In this document: piece by piece, positions 23,771-34,602 of the stretch
Layout of the letters: every line of letters begins with the position of its first letter
How positions within the stretch are numbered: the stretch's first letter is position 1
Assembly: GCF_003473485.1 (NCBI RefSeq)
Contig: NC_053043.1
Coordinates: 1,126,001 to 1,190,000, forward strand
Source of the DNA: Medicago truncatula
Taxonomy: Eukaryota; Streptophyta; Magnoliopsida; Fabales; Fabaceae
Direction of reading: 5' to 3'
DNA: 64,000 bases
Notes under the pieces: model-generated
What the model saw: only the letters and a program-made list of their open reading frames with translations
Database searches by the model: none
What the model was told of the DNA's origin: nothing
Translations under genes and position numbers: made by a program

Positions 23771-24197
23771 CCTTACCAACCCAACATGAGGTCGCCTCCA
23801 CAATTATATGGGAACTTGGGGCATCTCCCATATACTATGTTGTTCCTATGGCATTGAAGTGCATTAAAGAGGTTCATCTACCACAATTCAGCTAGTCAAG
23901 TCACTAAACAAGAACCCTTCAATACTAACTCATAACCTTGACCCCCCTGAAGATGGGGCATAGAGATAGGGATTTCATTATTCTGTAGAGATTTGAATCT
24001 TTTAGTTTACCTTCACCGCTGCTAATTGAGCCTTGCATTGGCTGTTCATTATTTGATGAATGACCTTTGTATAAATGTGTAACTGTAAGCTTTCTAGTTA
24101 GAAGAAACATATTAGCTAGTTCCTGTCGGGTCCGGGAAAAAGCTTTCTTGATAAGTTCTTTTTTATTTTAGAGGTGAACATTCCAAATATTTTTTAT
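23771..24197 (+). other. Probable separase 3' UTR with a partial echo of the last codons
   Basis: This is non-coding sequence after the separase stop. At 23818-23862 the words 'gggcatctcccatatactat.ttgttcctat' echo the coding sequence 'ggggcatctcccgtatgttacggtgttcctac' at 23711-23742. It looks like an old short tandem duplication of the extreme 3' end of the gene. Confidence 0.45.
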
Positions 24198-25139
24198 GGT
24201 GGATTCTAAGGTGAGGGAGCAATGAAGTCCCTCACCGGTGGACCACTTATGTTATACTATCGGATCTCTTAAAAGAATTTAAAGGTTCGGATTTGTTTGA
24301 AAATAAAAGTCCTTTTATCATTCACATCATCTTCTTTATGGTACAATTTGAAACAAAAATACAGGAAAGGGGAAAAGATAAAATAAACAACAAGAAAGAA
24401 AAAAAAACTCACTACTAAAAAAACAAAAATTAGTGAGGGAAATTTTGTGAGGGAAAACGTGAAATCCCTCTCTAATTCTGTCACTAAATTTTGCGACCAT
24501 GAAATTTGTGAGGAATTTCATTTTTTCCGTCACTAATTTCCCTCGCTAATTTTGCTTTTTCTGGTGGTGACTGTTGCAATTGAAACAGCTTCACAATTGT
24601 AATTAAAAAATTAAAATCAAATTTGTTTGCTGATCTTTTCCTGCTTAAAATGAAACATCGCAGTTTCAAGGTCTAAGAATGGTAACTCACAAGTTTTGCA
24701 ACAATTGGTGTGTATTGATTGTCGGAGAAATGCGATTGATTAGAGAAATAAAAAATCAGATCTGCGAATAACAAGATTTGGTATTGAAAACCTAGAATAA
24801 CTTCCACTTTATTAATTTTTCATTGAAAATTTTCATTTCTTTGATACTTCGGTTGAAATTCAACTTGAATGAAATTTGGATTTTCTATTTTAAGATTTAA
24901 GATAATAATGATCATGTAAACGATTGAGTGATTCGGTTTCTTTCTCCCCCTGCATCTACATCAATGAAGATTTTCCTAAAAAATACAATAAGAGTTATGA
25001 TCATGTGGGAGAAGGCATATGTGTTACTTATTTATTTTCAACGAATCTGAACCTTTAAATTCTTTTAAGAGATCTGATGGTATAACATAAGTGGTCCATC
25101 GGTAAGAGATTTAATTTCTCTCTCATCTTAGAATCCTCC
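24198..25139. mobile_element. Mutator-like foldback, 942 bp, about 110-bp inverted ends
   Basis: The left arm (24198-24308) and the reverse complement of the right arm (about 25030-25139) match through ggattctaag, accacttatgttata and tctcttaaaagaatttaaag. Flanks read attttttat (24189-24197) and gttttttat (25140-25148), a 9-bp duplication with one difference. It contains a nested CACTA miniature (24410-24569) and no transposase. Confidence 0.78.
24410..24569. mobile_element. 160-bp CACTA-type miniature nested in a Mutator-like foldback
   Basis: It begins cactactaaaaaaac and ends gctttttctggtggtg, an imperfect CACTA-type terminal inverted repeat. The 3-bp sequence act flanks it on both sides (24407-24409 and 24570-24572), the duplication size of CACTA elements. 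Inside, 'gtgaggga' and its complement recur, as subterminal repeats do. Confidence 0.72.
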
Positions 25140-25893
25140 GTTTTTTATACTGTTAGCCACAAATATTCAATTTATTGTTTCATATCATTTCGATAACCAC
25201 CTAAAGAAAATCATTTCGATATAAAACTCGTCCAATTGCAATGCACGATGTAAGTCAAATTTAATTTTTATATTAACCGTGTATACTTTTATTTCAATTT
25301 ATTAAAAAGTAAATATCAAAATCAAGACGAGGTTTTGCATTAGATTGGTTGGCTTTTATTTTATTTTTAGTATATCATATTTTAGTTTATACAATGCTTT
25401 TACTAGTGAGCTTTTAGAATGCATATTAATACCATAAAAGTATATTTTCTTGAAAAATAAACATTTATTTTGTTAAAAATATAATACTTCAATTGGTATT
25501 TTTAATAGTTATGTTTTACCTTTGTAATTTTAATGTTAGTCTTGAGGTAATTTTAATGTTAGTATGAAAAATGAAGGGAAGAATAGTTTAGTCATTTTCT
25601 TTATGTGTTTTTTGTGTGATTTTTCATTTGCACACACACAAAGTACATCATTTAGGAGAATAATCGGATACACTTCCTTATGAATTGTTTTACCATCTTT
25701 TGCAATTAATTATTTAAATTAGAAATGATGTAAGATAATGTCTCACCATATTTTAGATCTATTATGTACATAATCTGTTAAGTACATAACCATCAAATAT
25801 ATAATATTATAATGAGTTCCATAACTCCCATCTTAACCAACTCAAATTATTGAAGCCATTTTCATCAACATAACATTTCTCCGAAATAAAGTA
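25140..25893. other. Intergenic, AT-rich, nothing recognised
   Basis: No ORF, repeat boundary or RNA gene that I can support. Confidence 0.5.
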
Positions 25894-26194
25894 CTACTAC
25901 CTCCGTCCCTAATTATAAGATCCTTTTAAAAAAATAACGGGAATTAAGATAGTGGATATTTGTATTAAATATGTTTGTAATTACTATTGTTTTTACAATT
26001 TTATCCTTTAAGAAAGATGGTTGGTTTATGTTTTCAACATTCTATTTATTGTTGATTGAAGAAAAAAATGTATAATAAATAGGGGCATGTATGTAAAGAA
26101 ATAATTAATGTAGTTGAAAATAGAAAAAGAGTCTTATAAAAAGGGACAAAAAAATTTCTCAAAAGGATCTTATAACTAGAGACGGAGGTAGTAC
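25894..26194. mobile_element. Stowaway-type MITE (Tc1/mariner)
   Basis: The ends read tactacctccgtccctaatt (left) and, reverse-complemented on the right, tactacctccgtctctagtt. Both continue into 'ataagatcctttt'. This is the classical plant Stowaway terminus (CTCCCTCCGT family), with TA target duplications at the borders. The ~300-bp interior is AT-rich and non-coding. It lies about 370 bp upstream of the pinin start. Confidence 0.85.
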
Positions 26195-26564
26195 AATTTT
26201 ACCCAACCTAAAAAGGTTTATAGGTGTGCAAGTAAACAAAGTAAAATAATACTTTATTGGTCAATTTATTTTAATATTTACTAAAATAACCTGTTTTTAA
26301 TTTCCAGATTTTTTTTCTTCAGTTTTTTATTTATAAATTAATCTAATTATTTACACAAAAATTTGAGTTAAAAAAAGTACAATTTTACCTAACCTAACTA
26401 AAAGTGAAAAGGTTTATAGATGTGCAGTAAAGTGTAAACAAAGTAAAAAAAAATAAAAAAAAAAATAGTATGATATGCATTGCAAGGGTTTTGTAATTCG
26501 AAAGATACACAGCGAGAGAGAGAGAAGGAAGTAGCTCTTTCCACTGCTGACCTGACATTCATCA

Positions 26565-29500
26565 ATGGGGAGTACTGCGGCGGCGGAGAAAACCGAACAA
26601 GAACTTCGCAACGAGATCGATGAACTTCTTCGTCAACAACGCGAGGTTAATATATCTATATATCTATATCTATATATTCTCTAGGTATTGGATTTGATTT
26701 ATGATTCGTTGATTTTGAATTCAGATAACTGAGAGGCTTCGAGATCCTCGTGGTCTTCGTAAAGGTGCTTTATCGACTCCTCTTCTCCGCAATAATTCGA
26801 TTCGCCAACGTCCCTTTGTTCGTCACGTGAGTTTCTTTCCGTTTTTGTTAATTAGGGTTCAATTCAATTATGATTCAATTCAGTTTATGTATATTTTTTT
26901 TTTATTAGGGTGGGGATAACCATGATTCTGAAGATCAACCTCCTGCTAAAAGGAGACTTTCATCTGCTGTTGTTAAGGTATTTTCTTTTTCCACTTAATT
27001 TTGATATTCAAGTTTAGTTTTTAGTTTTTAGTTTTGAAAATTCAAATGCAGTGTGCAATGTTTTATGATTTAAGGGTTGTTTGTTACAGATTAAATTTGG
27101 TTAATTTGTTTTTAGTAGATTCTCTTGAAAAGTTCTTGATTGACGATTTTATGAAAAGAAGTGAATTTCTTTATAGTAAATAAATACAAAATTTCTTTGT
27201 AGTGTGCAATTGTCTAATAATTTAAGGGACCAGCTGTTATAGCTTAAATTGGATAGAAGATTTTTATTTTTCATTATGGTAAACAAACACAGAATAGTTA
27301 TGGTTTTATTAGAAATGTCTACAAAACAATATCAAAATTATTAGAAATCTCTAAATCATAACTAGTAGTGTCGTGCCCCTACTCATGTGCCTTCCTGACC
27401 CCTAAACCACAAAGGGGAAAACAGAATTGTGTCTTTTTAACTGTATATCTTGTTTGGAAATGAAGGTTGGTGATGGGGAGCTGACTGAGGATGCTGATGC
27501 TGGAAACACAAAGGATTCAACTGGCGACGGTGTAAATGGGAATGCTACTGTTGGTCAGAGTGATGGGAAGCCTTTTAATTCTCACCAAAGTGGATTGTCT
27601 AGAAGAGACAGTTATCAAAGAAATTCAAAGGTAGTAAATGCAATAAATCTCTTACCTTGACGAATGATGATTGTTGGTTTGAAGTTTTGTATCTAATGCT
27701 ATAGTCTGTTCTTCATGTCAGGCTTCTGACATTCCTACTACAGAACATGTTCCGAGGGTATTGCCTAAGAATGAAGACCCAAGCTTGGTTAATAGGAACA
27801 AAAGAATGCTGGGTCAGCTTTTGGGAACTCTGGAGGTATGTATGTTAGTTTGATTACTTGGTTTTTAAAACACTCTTAGATTGTTGCTTTAAATTATAAG
27901 CTCAATTCAGTAGTTGTTTTACGGTGTACACATATATTCTCTCTGTCTCCTCTATACACTTATATTTTCCTTTTGTTCTGAACTGTACCAGAAATTCAGA
28001 AAGGAAGACAAGCAACTCTCAGGAACAGAGGCATTTATGCGAAGATCAAATTCTTTGCAAAGAGTAAGTTTGCTGATGCCCATTTTAATATTAAGATTCT
28101 TCCTATTGATGAAGTGGGCTGTAAGGATGCAGCTCCTATAGCCATCTGTGTTGTTAAACATAATGCATACATTTGACAGTAGTTCACTCAATCCACTTTG
28201 TTTAAGGATATTTAAAATTATGAAATATACCTGCACTGAAAACTGATACAATTATGCTTGGCCATTGTCCTTATTGATTGATATTATTTGAAATCTCTCG
28301 TAAAGACCTGGTGAAACAATTTGATGAATACATCATAGTCTTGAATATATATTTTTTTGCAGAAATACTCATTTGACATGTCCTCATAGGTAAATTTTGT
28401 TACGTAACAGATATAAATTGAAATTTAGGACTTCTATTTAAGCAGGATTCAGGAGGGCACATGTTTTCATCTTTTTTGAAGCAAAATAGCCACAGCATGC
28501 CTAAGTGTTTCTTTATGTACATCGGTACTCTGATATACTCCATTCTTTTCACGTGTCTCGTTATTTTGTTGCATATGCACATGATTAGTATGTGAGAGAG
28601 TATTGCCCTTGGTGAGCCCTTATTTTCAGGCCTAGTGGCAGTTCCCTTGCTAACTTTTTTTGATCGATACTTCCCTCCTATTAAGTTGTTTTGCCCAACC
28701 ACCTATACAATTGGCTATCAAAGTTTTTGTTCAACTTTTAAAGACTGCATACAATATTAAGATGGATGATAGTTAGGATTACAAATTCCGAACAGACATG
28801 TTTTACAGGGTCCATAGTTCGAACAAGGATGTTATAAGTTATTAGTGACAAACATGGACATTCGTGCGACAATGATATGCGTGCCATTTTTCTTGTAGAC
28901 TTCGAATATTGTGCCAAAATCAAATGTGCCATTTATTACTGTGCTTGCAATTTCTAGGCCCTTCTATTTGAAGCACGAAATAAATTTTCTTGCTTGCCAC
29001 TTTGTCTTCTCTCTATCTTTTCTCATGCTAACATCCAAAGCTTCGTAATAATCTCAAATGCCCTGAAATTCCTTCCTAGGCTGAGCAAAGAGCACGGGAA
29101 GAAAGTGAAAGGCTCAGGAAAGAAGAGCGCGAACAGATTGCTGAAAAACGGAGGAGGGACTTGGTAGGATCTCAAATGACAACTATTCTTTTCACAAAGT
29201 TTCACTATGGTCCCATTAACAAATGTTTTTAATATACATTTTTCTTTTGTTTCCCAACTCTCATCAGACTCTTAGGGCACGTGTGGCTGCTAAGACAGAA
29301 GAAAAGCAATTGGAGTTACTGTTTCTTCGGTGGAGTGAGCATCATAAAAGACTAAGCAATTTTATAAGGTTTGTTCCTTTCAGCTGTAAATTTATGAGGC
29401 AATAGTTTATTAATGCCAAAATGTTTCCCTAGTTTGCTCTACAGCTAGACATCTATTACTGTATCTAATGTCATACCATGCAATGCTCTGCAGGTTATTT

Positions 29501-30405
29501 TTATTTTTGGTCCAAAAGTGTCCATATTCGCATTTTATTGAGACGAAGATAAGTTTCTGTTCAATTGCATTGTAATATTGAAGCAATTTGATGACTGGAT
29601 GTTCATGCTAATTGCAGAATTTTAGATAAACATTAAAGTTTTTCTTTATTCTTTTTGGGCTGTTCTTTGATTGAATGTATTTTTGCAGGACTAAAGCAGA
29701 ACCTCCAATCTACTATTTGCCTAACAAGCCCTTGGATGAAGAAGATGTGTCAACTAATAAGAGCAAAGAAGAGGTAGTCAAACTTAGGCATTTGATTTGT
29801 TTTGGTTTACATCTTATGTATCATTTTGTCTAATATGAACCGTCATCTATCATTAGCCCTGTTAAATTTCTAATATGATCTATATTTTTTTTACATGGAT
29901 GTTTGTGAATGCATTCTCACCATCACATTGGATTCAGGATTATTGACTTATAAAATGTACGTATCTTGTTATTTTATGTATTGTTCATCTTTGCAATTTG
30001 CAGGATTTCCTTGAATGGAAAAATGCAAGAAGAGAGGAATTGTCTGAGTATCAAAAACAAATTGGGGACCAGTATCTTGCCAATGTTGAGAAGGATTTGG
30101 AGAGATGGCAGAATGCAAGAAATGCAAGGAAAGGAAACAATGATCAGAATTTACAAGAAACAATGGACAAAGAATTGGATACTCATAGGCTCGAGCATGG
30201 TCCCAAGAAAAGAAAAATCCCTGACGGAACTAATAATGAAGATGATGACGATGATGTGGAAGATATAAATGTCGGAGAGGATGATATGATGGACGATGAG
30301 TTAGATGATGATTCTGGTCGAAGGATTGATGAAACAATTAAGACGGAAACGAGCAATGCCACTGCAGATCCTGCAGCTGCTACTGATAATGAAGACCTAA
30401 AGTGA
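26565..30405 (+). CDS. PNN: Pinin/SDK/MemA-domain protein (nuclear splicing-associated factor)
   Basis: Pinin is a nuclear-speckle protein associated with the exon junction complex and alternative splicing. Ten GT-AG exons: 26565-26645, 26725-26826, 26909-26977, 27466-27630, 27722-27835, 27992-28063, 29080-29163, 29268-29368, 29689-29773 and 30004-30405. They total 1275 nt, or 424 aa plus stop. The N terminus is a short coiled-coil-like segment (EQELRNEIDELLRQQREITE). The pinin/SDK/MemA core runs from RNKRMLGQLLGTLEKFRKE (about 164-182) through the charged helix EERERLR..AEKRRRDL to the LELLFLRWSEHH motif and beyond. The C terminus has a basic nuclear-localisation-like GPKKRKIP (357-364) and an acidic run (about 370-394). 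It lacks the long RS-rich tail of animal pinin, as other plant members do. A GA-rich leader precedes the ATG. Confidence 0.9.
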
Positions 30406-30644
30406 TGGCCCGCCACGACACACATCAATTATTCAGTGAGATGTTTATTTTTTTGTAGTTTATCCCTTGCTATGGTTAGGCTTCTGTATTAAATTTGCTG
30501 CTTTAATATTTTTCTGTAATCAAATGTACTTTCTCTATTTTTGTGTCTGTATTTTTGGGTTTATTTTTTGTTTCGTTAACGAGCAAACTAAGAATGTCTA
30601 TCTTATCTTAGCATACGTGAGTTTCAGTCTGCTATTTGTTTTTC
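30406..30644 (+). other. Probable pinin 3' UTR
   Basis: T-rich non-coding sequence between the pinin stop and a Mutator-like insertion. It ends in the left copy of the 9-bp target duplication (30636-30644). Confidence 0.45.
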
Positions 30645-32204
30645 GGCTTAATTGGACTTTTGGTCCCCTAACTAATTTGTTGTTTTCATTTTAGTCCCAT
30701 AACTTCTAAAATCAACGTTTCGGTCCCTTACAAATATCACCGTTAGTCAAATTGATCCCCTCCGTTATTTTTTTAATGTCTAAACTTTTTGATATGATTT
30801 TAACCATCCGATTGCATGTCCATTCTAGTTAATAGTGAACCATCATCATCTAATTTTTTCACTTTTCTCTCTTTCTCTTTTGTGTGTTTTTACGGTTTCA
30901 AAAAAAAAAACACACCACAAACATTTTCCATCTCTCAATCTTCATCACCTTCCATCCATCTTCATACTCTCAATCTTCATCACCTTCCATCCATCCATCT
31001 TCATACCTTTAAACCCAGAAAAATAAAAAATCAAATTCTTTTTTCAATCTTCATCTCTTCTTCTTCTTCTTCCAAAACCCATAAATCTCAAAATTACAAT
31101 CTCATCATAGCCAAGAAGAATTCGGACGTGGGTTCCATCACCAACATAAGCGAATCTGATTCGTGCAACACAACAACACAAAAGCAGGAAGGAGGAATAA
31201 GAATTTGGATTCGAGAATTCTGAATTCTCCAAGCGGCGCAAATAACAGCTTCAAGTGTTCCTTCTTCACCGGCAGCGATAAACTCGCAACAACCGTCAAC
31301 AGCGTGGCCACCGAAGCTCTCTCTCCCTCTCTTCTCTCCACCTATACTCTTTTTTTTTTCTTCTTTCTCCATCGAAGCTCTCTCTCCCTCTCTTCTCTTC
31401 TTCTATACAGTTAATGAGATTTGAAACAAAGCTGTGAACCGAGGAAAAGAAGCGCAAACGCTGCTGCACCGTTACTGAGATTTGAAACCTAAACATGATA
31501 ACGGATTTGCAATCCATTAATTGATAGAGTAAGAGAATCTCGGTGACCTTGCTCTGAGCGAGAAAGAAGATGGATCTGCGATCAGTACAAGGAGAGAAAG
31601 AAGATGATGTTTTGATATTGATAAATGGATCTACAAGGGTTATTGTTTTCTTTTGAAGAAGATGAGGTGTTGAGAGTATGGAGTTTGCGTGAGGTGGAGG
31701 ACCTCCGTCGGGGCTCTCTCTCTCCCTCTCTTCTCTGCACAGATGCGCCGGTGCGGCGAGGATCTCGCAGGACCTCCGTCGGGGCTCGATGCGGGGGAGG
31801 AGGAAAATATCACACTTGTTTTCATAATAAGATTTGGGTTTAAATGAGTATAGGTGTTCTGGGTTTAAATGAGCATGAAGATGAATAAAGATGGATGAAG
31901 ATGAAGAAAAGAAAAGAAAAATCACGTGATGATGGTTCATCAGTGGATTCAATGGTCTTGCATAATCTAAAGGATTTATTTTGTTTTAAAATGATCTAAG
32001 AGCTAAGATTAAATAAATTAATAAGGTCTATGGTGGACCATTTACCATGTCGGTCCATATTAGATATTTGATGTTAAAATTAACGGAATAAGACTAATTT
32101 GACTAACGGAGACTTTTGTAAGGGACCAAAACGTTGATTTTAGAAGTTATGGGACCAAAATGAAAACAACAAATTAGTTAGGGGACCAAAAGTCCAATTA
32201 AGCC
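30645..32204. mobile_element. 1.56-kb Mutator-like foldback with GC-richer interior (Pack-MULE candidate)
   Basis: Inverted ends of about 125 bp begin ggcttaattggacttttggt on both arms and continue with 'cccctaactaatttgttg' and 'aaatcaacgtttcggtccct'. The word ttgtttttc is repeated exactly at 30636-30644 and 32205-32213, a perfect 9-bp duplication. A second, more diverged pair of arms lies inside (words such as gaaccatcatca and tttaaacccagaa). Between them is a core of about 0.8 kb (31100-31830) that is less AT-rich than its surroundings, with repeated words (ctctctccctctcttctct three times; aggacctccgtcggggctc twice). ORFs here are low-complexity on both strands and no transposase is recognisable. 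Confidence 0.85.
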
Positions 32205-32340
32205 TTGTTTTTCTAGGGATGTGTACATTTTTATATATTTTTCATTGTTTAACCTGTCCATACAATTACAAAGGCTTGTTACCGTTGGTTATGAATCACA
32301 TTAGAGAATTGTTGTTCCCACATTTGATAAGGTTGTGCCA

Positions 32341-32834
32341 CACTAGTAAAATACGATTTTGCTCCCTCGGCAGTTAACTGCCGAGGAATTTGAAATCCGA
32401 TTGCAGTTAACTGTCGAGGAAAACCTCGGTATTCATCAGATGAAACAGCCAGCCACCTGCTCCCCCTACATACTATTTTCATCATCAACTTCATTTCCAC
32501 CTCATTCAATCCCAAAATTCAATATTTATTTATTTTTTTATCAATTCTTGATCCAAAATCATTCAAGCATCAAGCATAGGAGGTATCAACACACTTTTGA
32601 CGTAAAAAAACAGGTATTGTGCATTTTATTCGATTGATTTTTTGGTTATGTTATGGGTTTCTACGTCAGTTACGTAGAACCCTGTCATGGGAATCCTCGG
32701 CACGAAAATTTTGGTAGTAAGGTGCCATGGAAAACCTCGGTAGTAAGGTGCCGAGAAACTCTTGTGAAAAATTTTCACAACGTAAAAATGGCAGCTACTG
32801 CCATTTTTCTATTTTTTTTTCTTTTATTTTTTAA
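32341..32834. mobile_element. CACTA-like relic with a 22-bp perfect palindrome
   Basis: Starts with cactagtaaaatac, resembling a CACTA terminus. It is followed by a perfect 22-bp palindrome at 32365-32386 (core ggcagttaactgcc) and a diverged copy of the half-site at 32402-32420. Related words (cctcgg...gtgccgag) recur near 32692-32755. The matching right end was not found, so boundaries are uncertain. Confidence 0.4.
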
Positions 32835-33219
32835 GGCTTAAATAGGTATTTCGTCCCTGCAAATATAGGTCATTTGAATTTTCGTCCCTGAAGTTACTAA
32901 TCCTTCCAATCGGCCCCTGCAAATATTAATCATTTGACTTTTGGTCCTAATTACATTTGATTAGTAACTTCAGGGACGAAAATTCAAATGACCTATATTT
33001 GTAGGGATGAAAGACCTATTTAAGCAAACCACGTCGCCCAATCATCACTTGCCACATGGGCACCACGTCGCTAATGGAAGTCCACCTCAACAAAAAAATC
33101 TAATTAGGACCAAAAGTCAAATGATTAATATTTGCAGGGGCAGATTGAAAGGATTAGTAATTTCAGGGACGAAAATTCAAATGACCTATATTTGCAGGCA
33201 CGAAAGACATATTTAAGCC
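32835..33219. mobile_element. Mutator-like MITE with an extra internal copy of its end
   Basis: The terminal inverted repeats begin ggcttaaataggtatttcgt (left) and ggcttaaatatgtctttcgt (right, reverse complement), and continue through 'tcatttgaattttcgtccctgaa'. Flanks attttttaa (32826-32834) and tttttttaa (33220-33228) agree at 8 of 9 positions. A third copy of the end sequence, oriented like the right arm, lies inside at about 32957-33028, giving a left-right-right arrangement. Confidence 0.78.
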
Positions 33220-33297
33220 TTTTTTTAATTCATTTTTTAATTCAGCTATGTGTTGTATAATCTATGATTCTTTCTTAAAGCTTTTTTCAAGTGAGAC

Positions 33298-33641
33298 ATG
33301 TCTGAGGTTGCACAAATTGAAGGACGTGTTAGGTACTCCGTGTTTAAAAAGACGGTTAAGGTTATGATAACGTCGACGGACTCTCTTGACGATTTGAAGG
33401 CACAACTTAACACTTATTTTGAGCATCTTGGTGAAATCAATATACATGTCACTTGTTTGGTCAAATGCCATGCATAGACCTAGGAGAAGATAGAGATAAA
33501 TACGCATGGAAAACGGCAAACTATACGCCTTGGTTTATTTGTGACGATAGCGACGTCGGATTTATGTTTTGGAATATGATGGAAGATACTATATTATATA
33601 TGTATGTTCGTTCCATATGCAATTTCATTGAATGTAAGTAG
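33298..33641 (+). pseudogene. Broken ORF of probable transposon origin
   Basis: An ORF starts at 33298 and stops at 33475-33477 (59 codons). A second frame, overlapping from about 33453 and open to 33641, continues with acidic, aromatic sequence (CDDSDVGFMFWNMM). The two frames together look like one protein with a frameshift. The 'DSLDDLKAQLNTYF' wording resembles N-terminal domains of plant transposon proteins, but I cannot name the family. It lies among CACTA-like and Mutator-like sequence, which supports a transposon source. Confidence 0.35.
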
Positions 33642-34051
33642 TGATTTAATTTAATGATGTGTAATGAATTGTTTAATTATGAAAGTTAAAAAGGTGTTTG
33701 ACCCATAAAAAATTCTCCCTTGATAGTAAATGAATAGATTTGATGGATGTAGTTTCTATGTAGTATTGAATTTTTTTAGTAATTTTCTGTTAAATCCTCT
33801 CATCAAATAATAATATAAAATTTCTTCAATTTAACTCTTTTCTCTCATCTCACATTATCTGTCAACTATTCTTTCATCTTATTTTCTTCACAAAATCAAT
33901 CAAACCTGGTGTGCAAATGCATGAGTCAACATTGTGGATCAATCTTTTACTTTTTGTGAGATGAGAAAGAACATCCAGCTTTTACTCAAAAGGCGCCACA
34001 TTGATAATTTTTTTCTTTGACTTTTACAACTTTTGGTTGTCATTTAATTTA
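33642..34051. other. Intergenic, nothing recognised
   Basis: AT-rich sequence between the broken ORF and the next foldback. No supported feature. Confidence 0.5.
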
Positions 34052-34335
34052 GGGTTAATAGTGTTTTTCACCCTTAAAATATACGTTATTTCTGATTTTC
34101 GCCCCTATAAAATTTTTGGTTTGATTTGTACCCTCGTAAAAATTTTATTTTCCGGAAAACACCCTTAATAGGCCATTTTTAGAATTTTTTTTCAAGAAAT
34201 TTTGGTTTTTGAATGGCCTATTAAGGGTGTCTTTCGGAAAATAAAATTTTTACGAGGGTGCAAATCAAACCGAAAATTTTATAGGGCGAAAACTGGAAAT
34301 AACATATATTATAGGGGTGAAAAGCACTATTAACC
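34052..34335. mobile_element. Near-palindromic foldback, Mutator-like
   Basis: Arms start gggttaatagtgtttttcac (left) and ggttaatagtgcttttcacc (right, reverse complement). They stay similar almost to the centre near 34190 (for example ggcctattaagggtgt against acacccttaataggcc). Flanks atttaattta and atttatttta match at 9 of 10 positions, suggesting an imperfect 9-10-bp target duplication. Confidence 0.65.
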
Positions 34336-34433
34336 ATTTATTTTAATTGGTAGTTTAAACTAAAATGTTTTACTGTATTGGTGAAGTGATATATGATCTG
34401 TTGGAGGTGAACCAAAACAAAAAATGAGAAATT

Positions 34434-34602
34434 ATATTTGTACAATTATTTTGGTACAACTTTTTCTTTCATATTCATATATTATGTTTTTATTCTCTCT
34501 CTACCTTTCTCTCTCTCTCTCTCTCTCTATTGTTTTTGACCAATGAAAAAAGAGAACAACAAAGTTGTCTCAAAGGTTGTACCAAAATAGTTGTCAAAAT
34601 AT
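34434..34602. mobile_element. Short MITE with 31-bp inverted ends
   Basis: The left end reads atatttgtacaattattttg and the right, reverse-complemented, atattttgacaactattttg. Both continue into 'gtacaac'. A (CT)n run (about 34496-34529) sits inside. The superfamily is undecided. Confidence 0.55.

Noticed and set aside
30183..30428. 81-codon antisense ORF of Ser runs
   Set aside because: It is the reverse reading of the acidic GAT/GAA-rich C terminus of pinin.
31296..31952. 218-codon minus-strand ORF
   Set aside because: Lies wholly in the Mutator-like foldback core and is low-complexity (Ser/His/Phe/Arg runs from repeated ctctct words). It has no recognisable domain.
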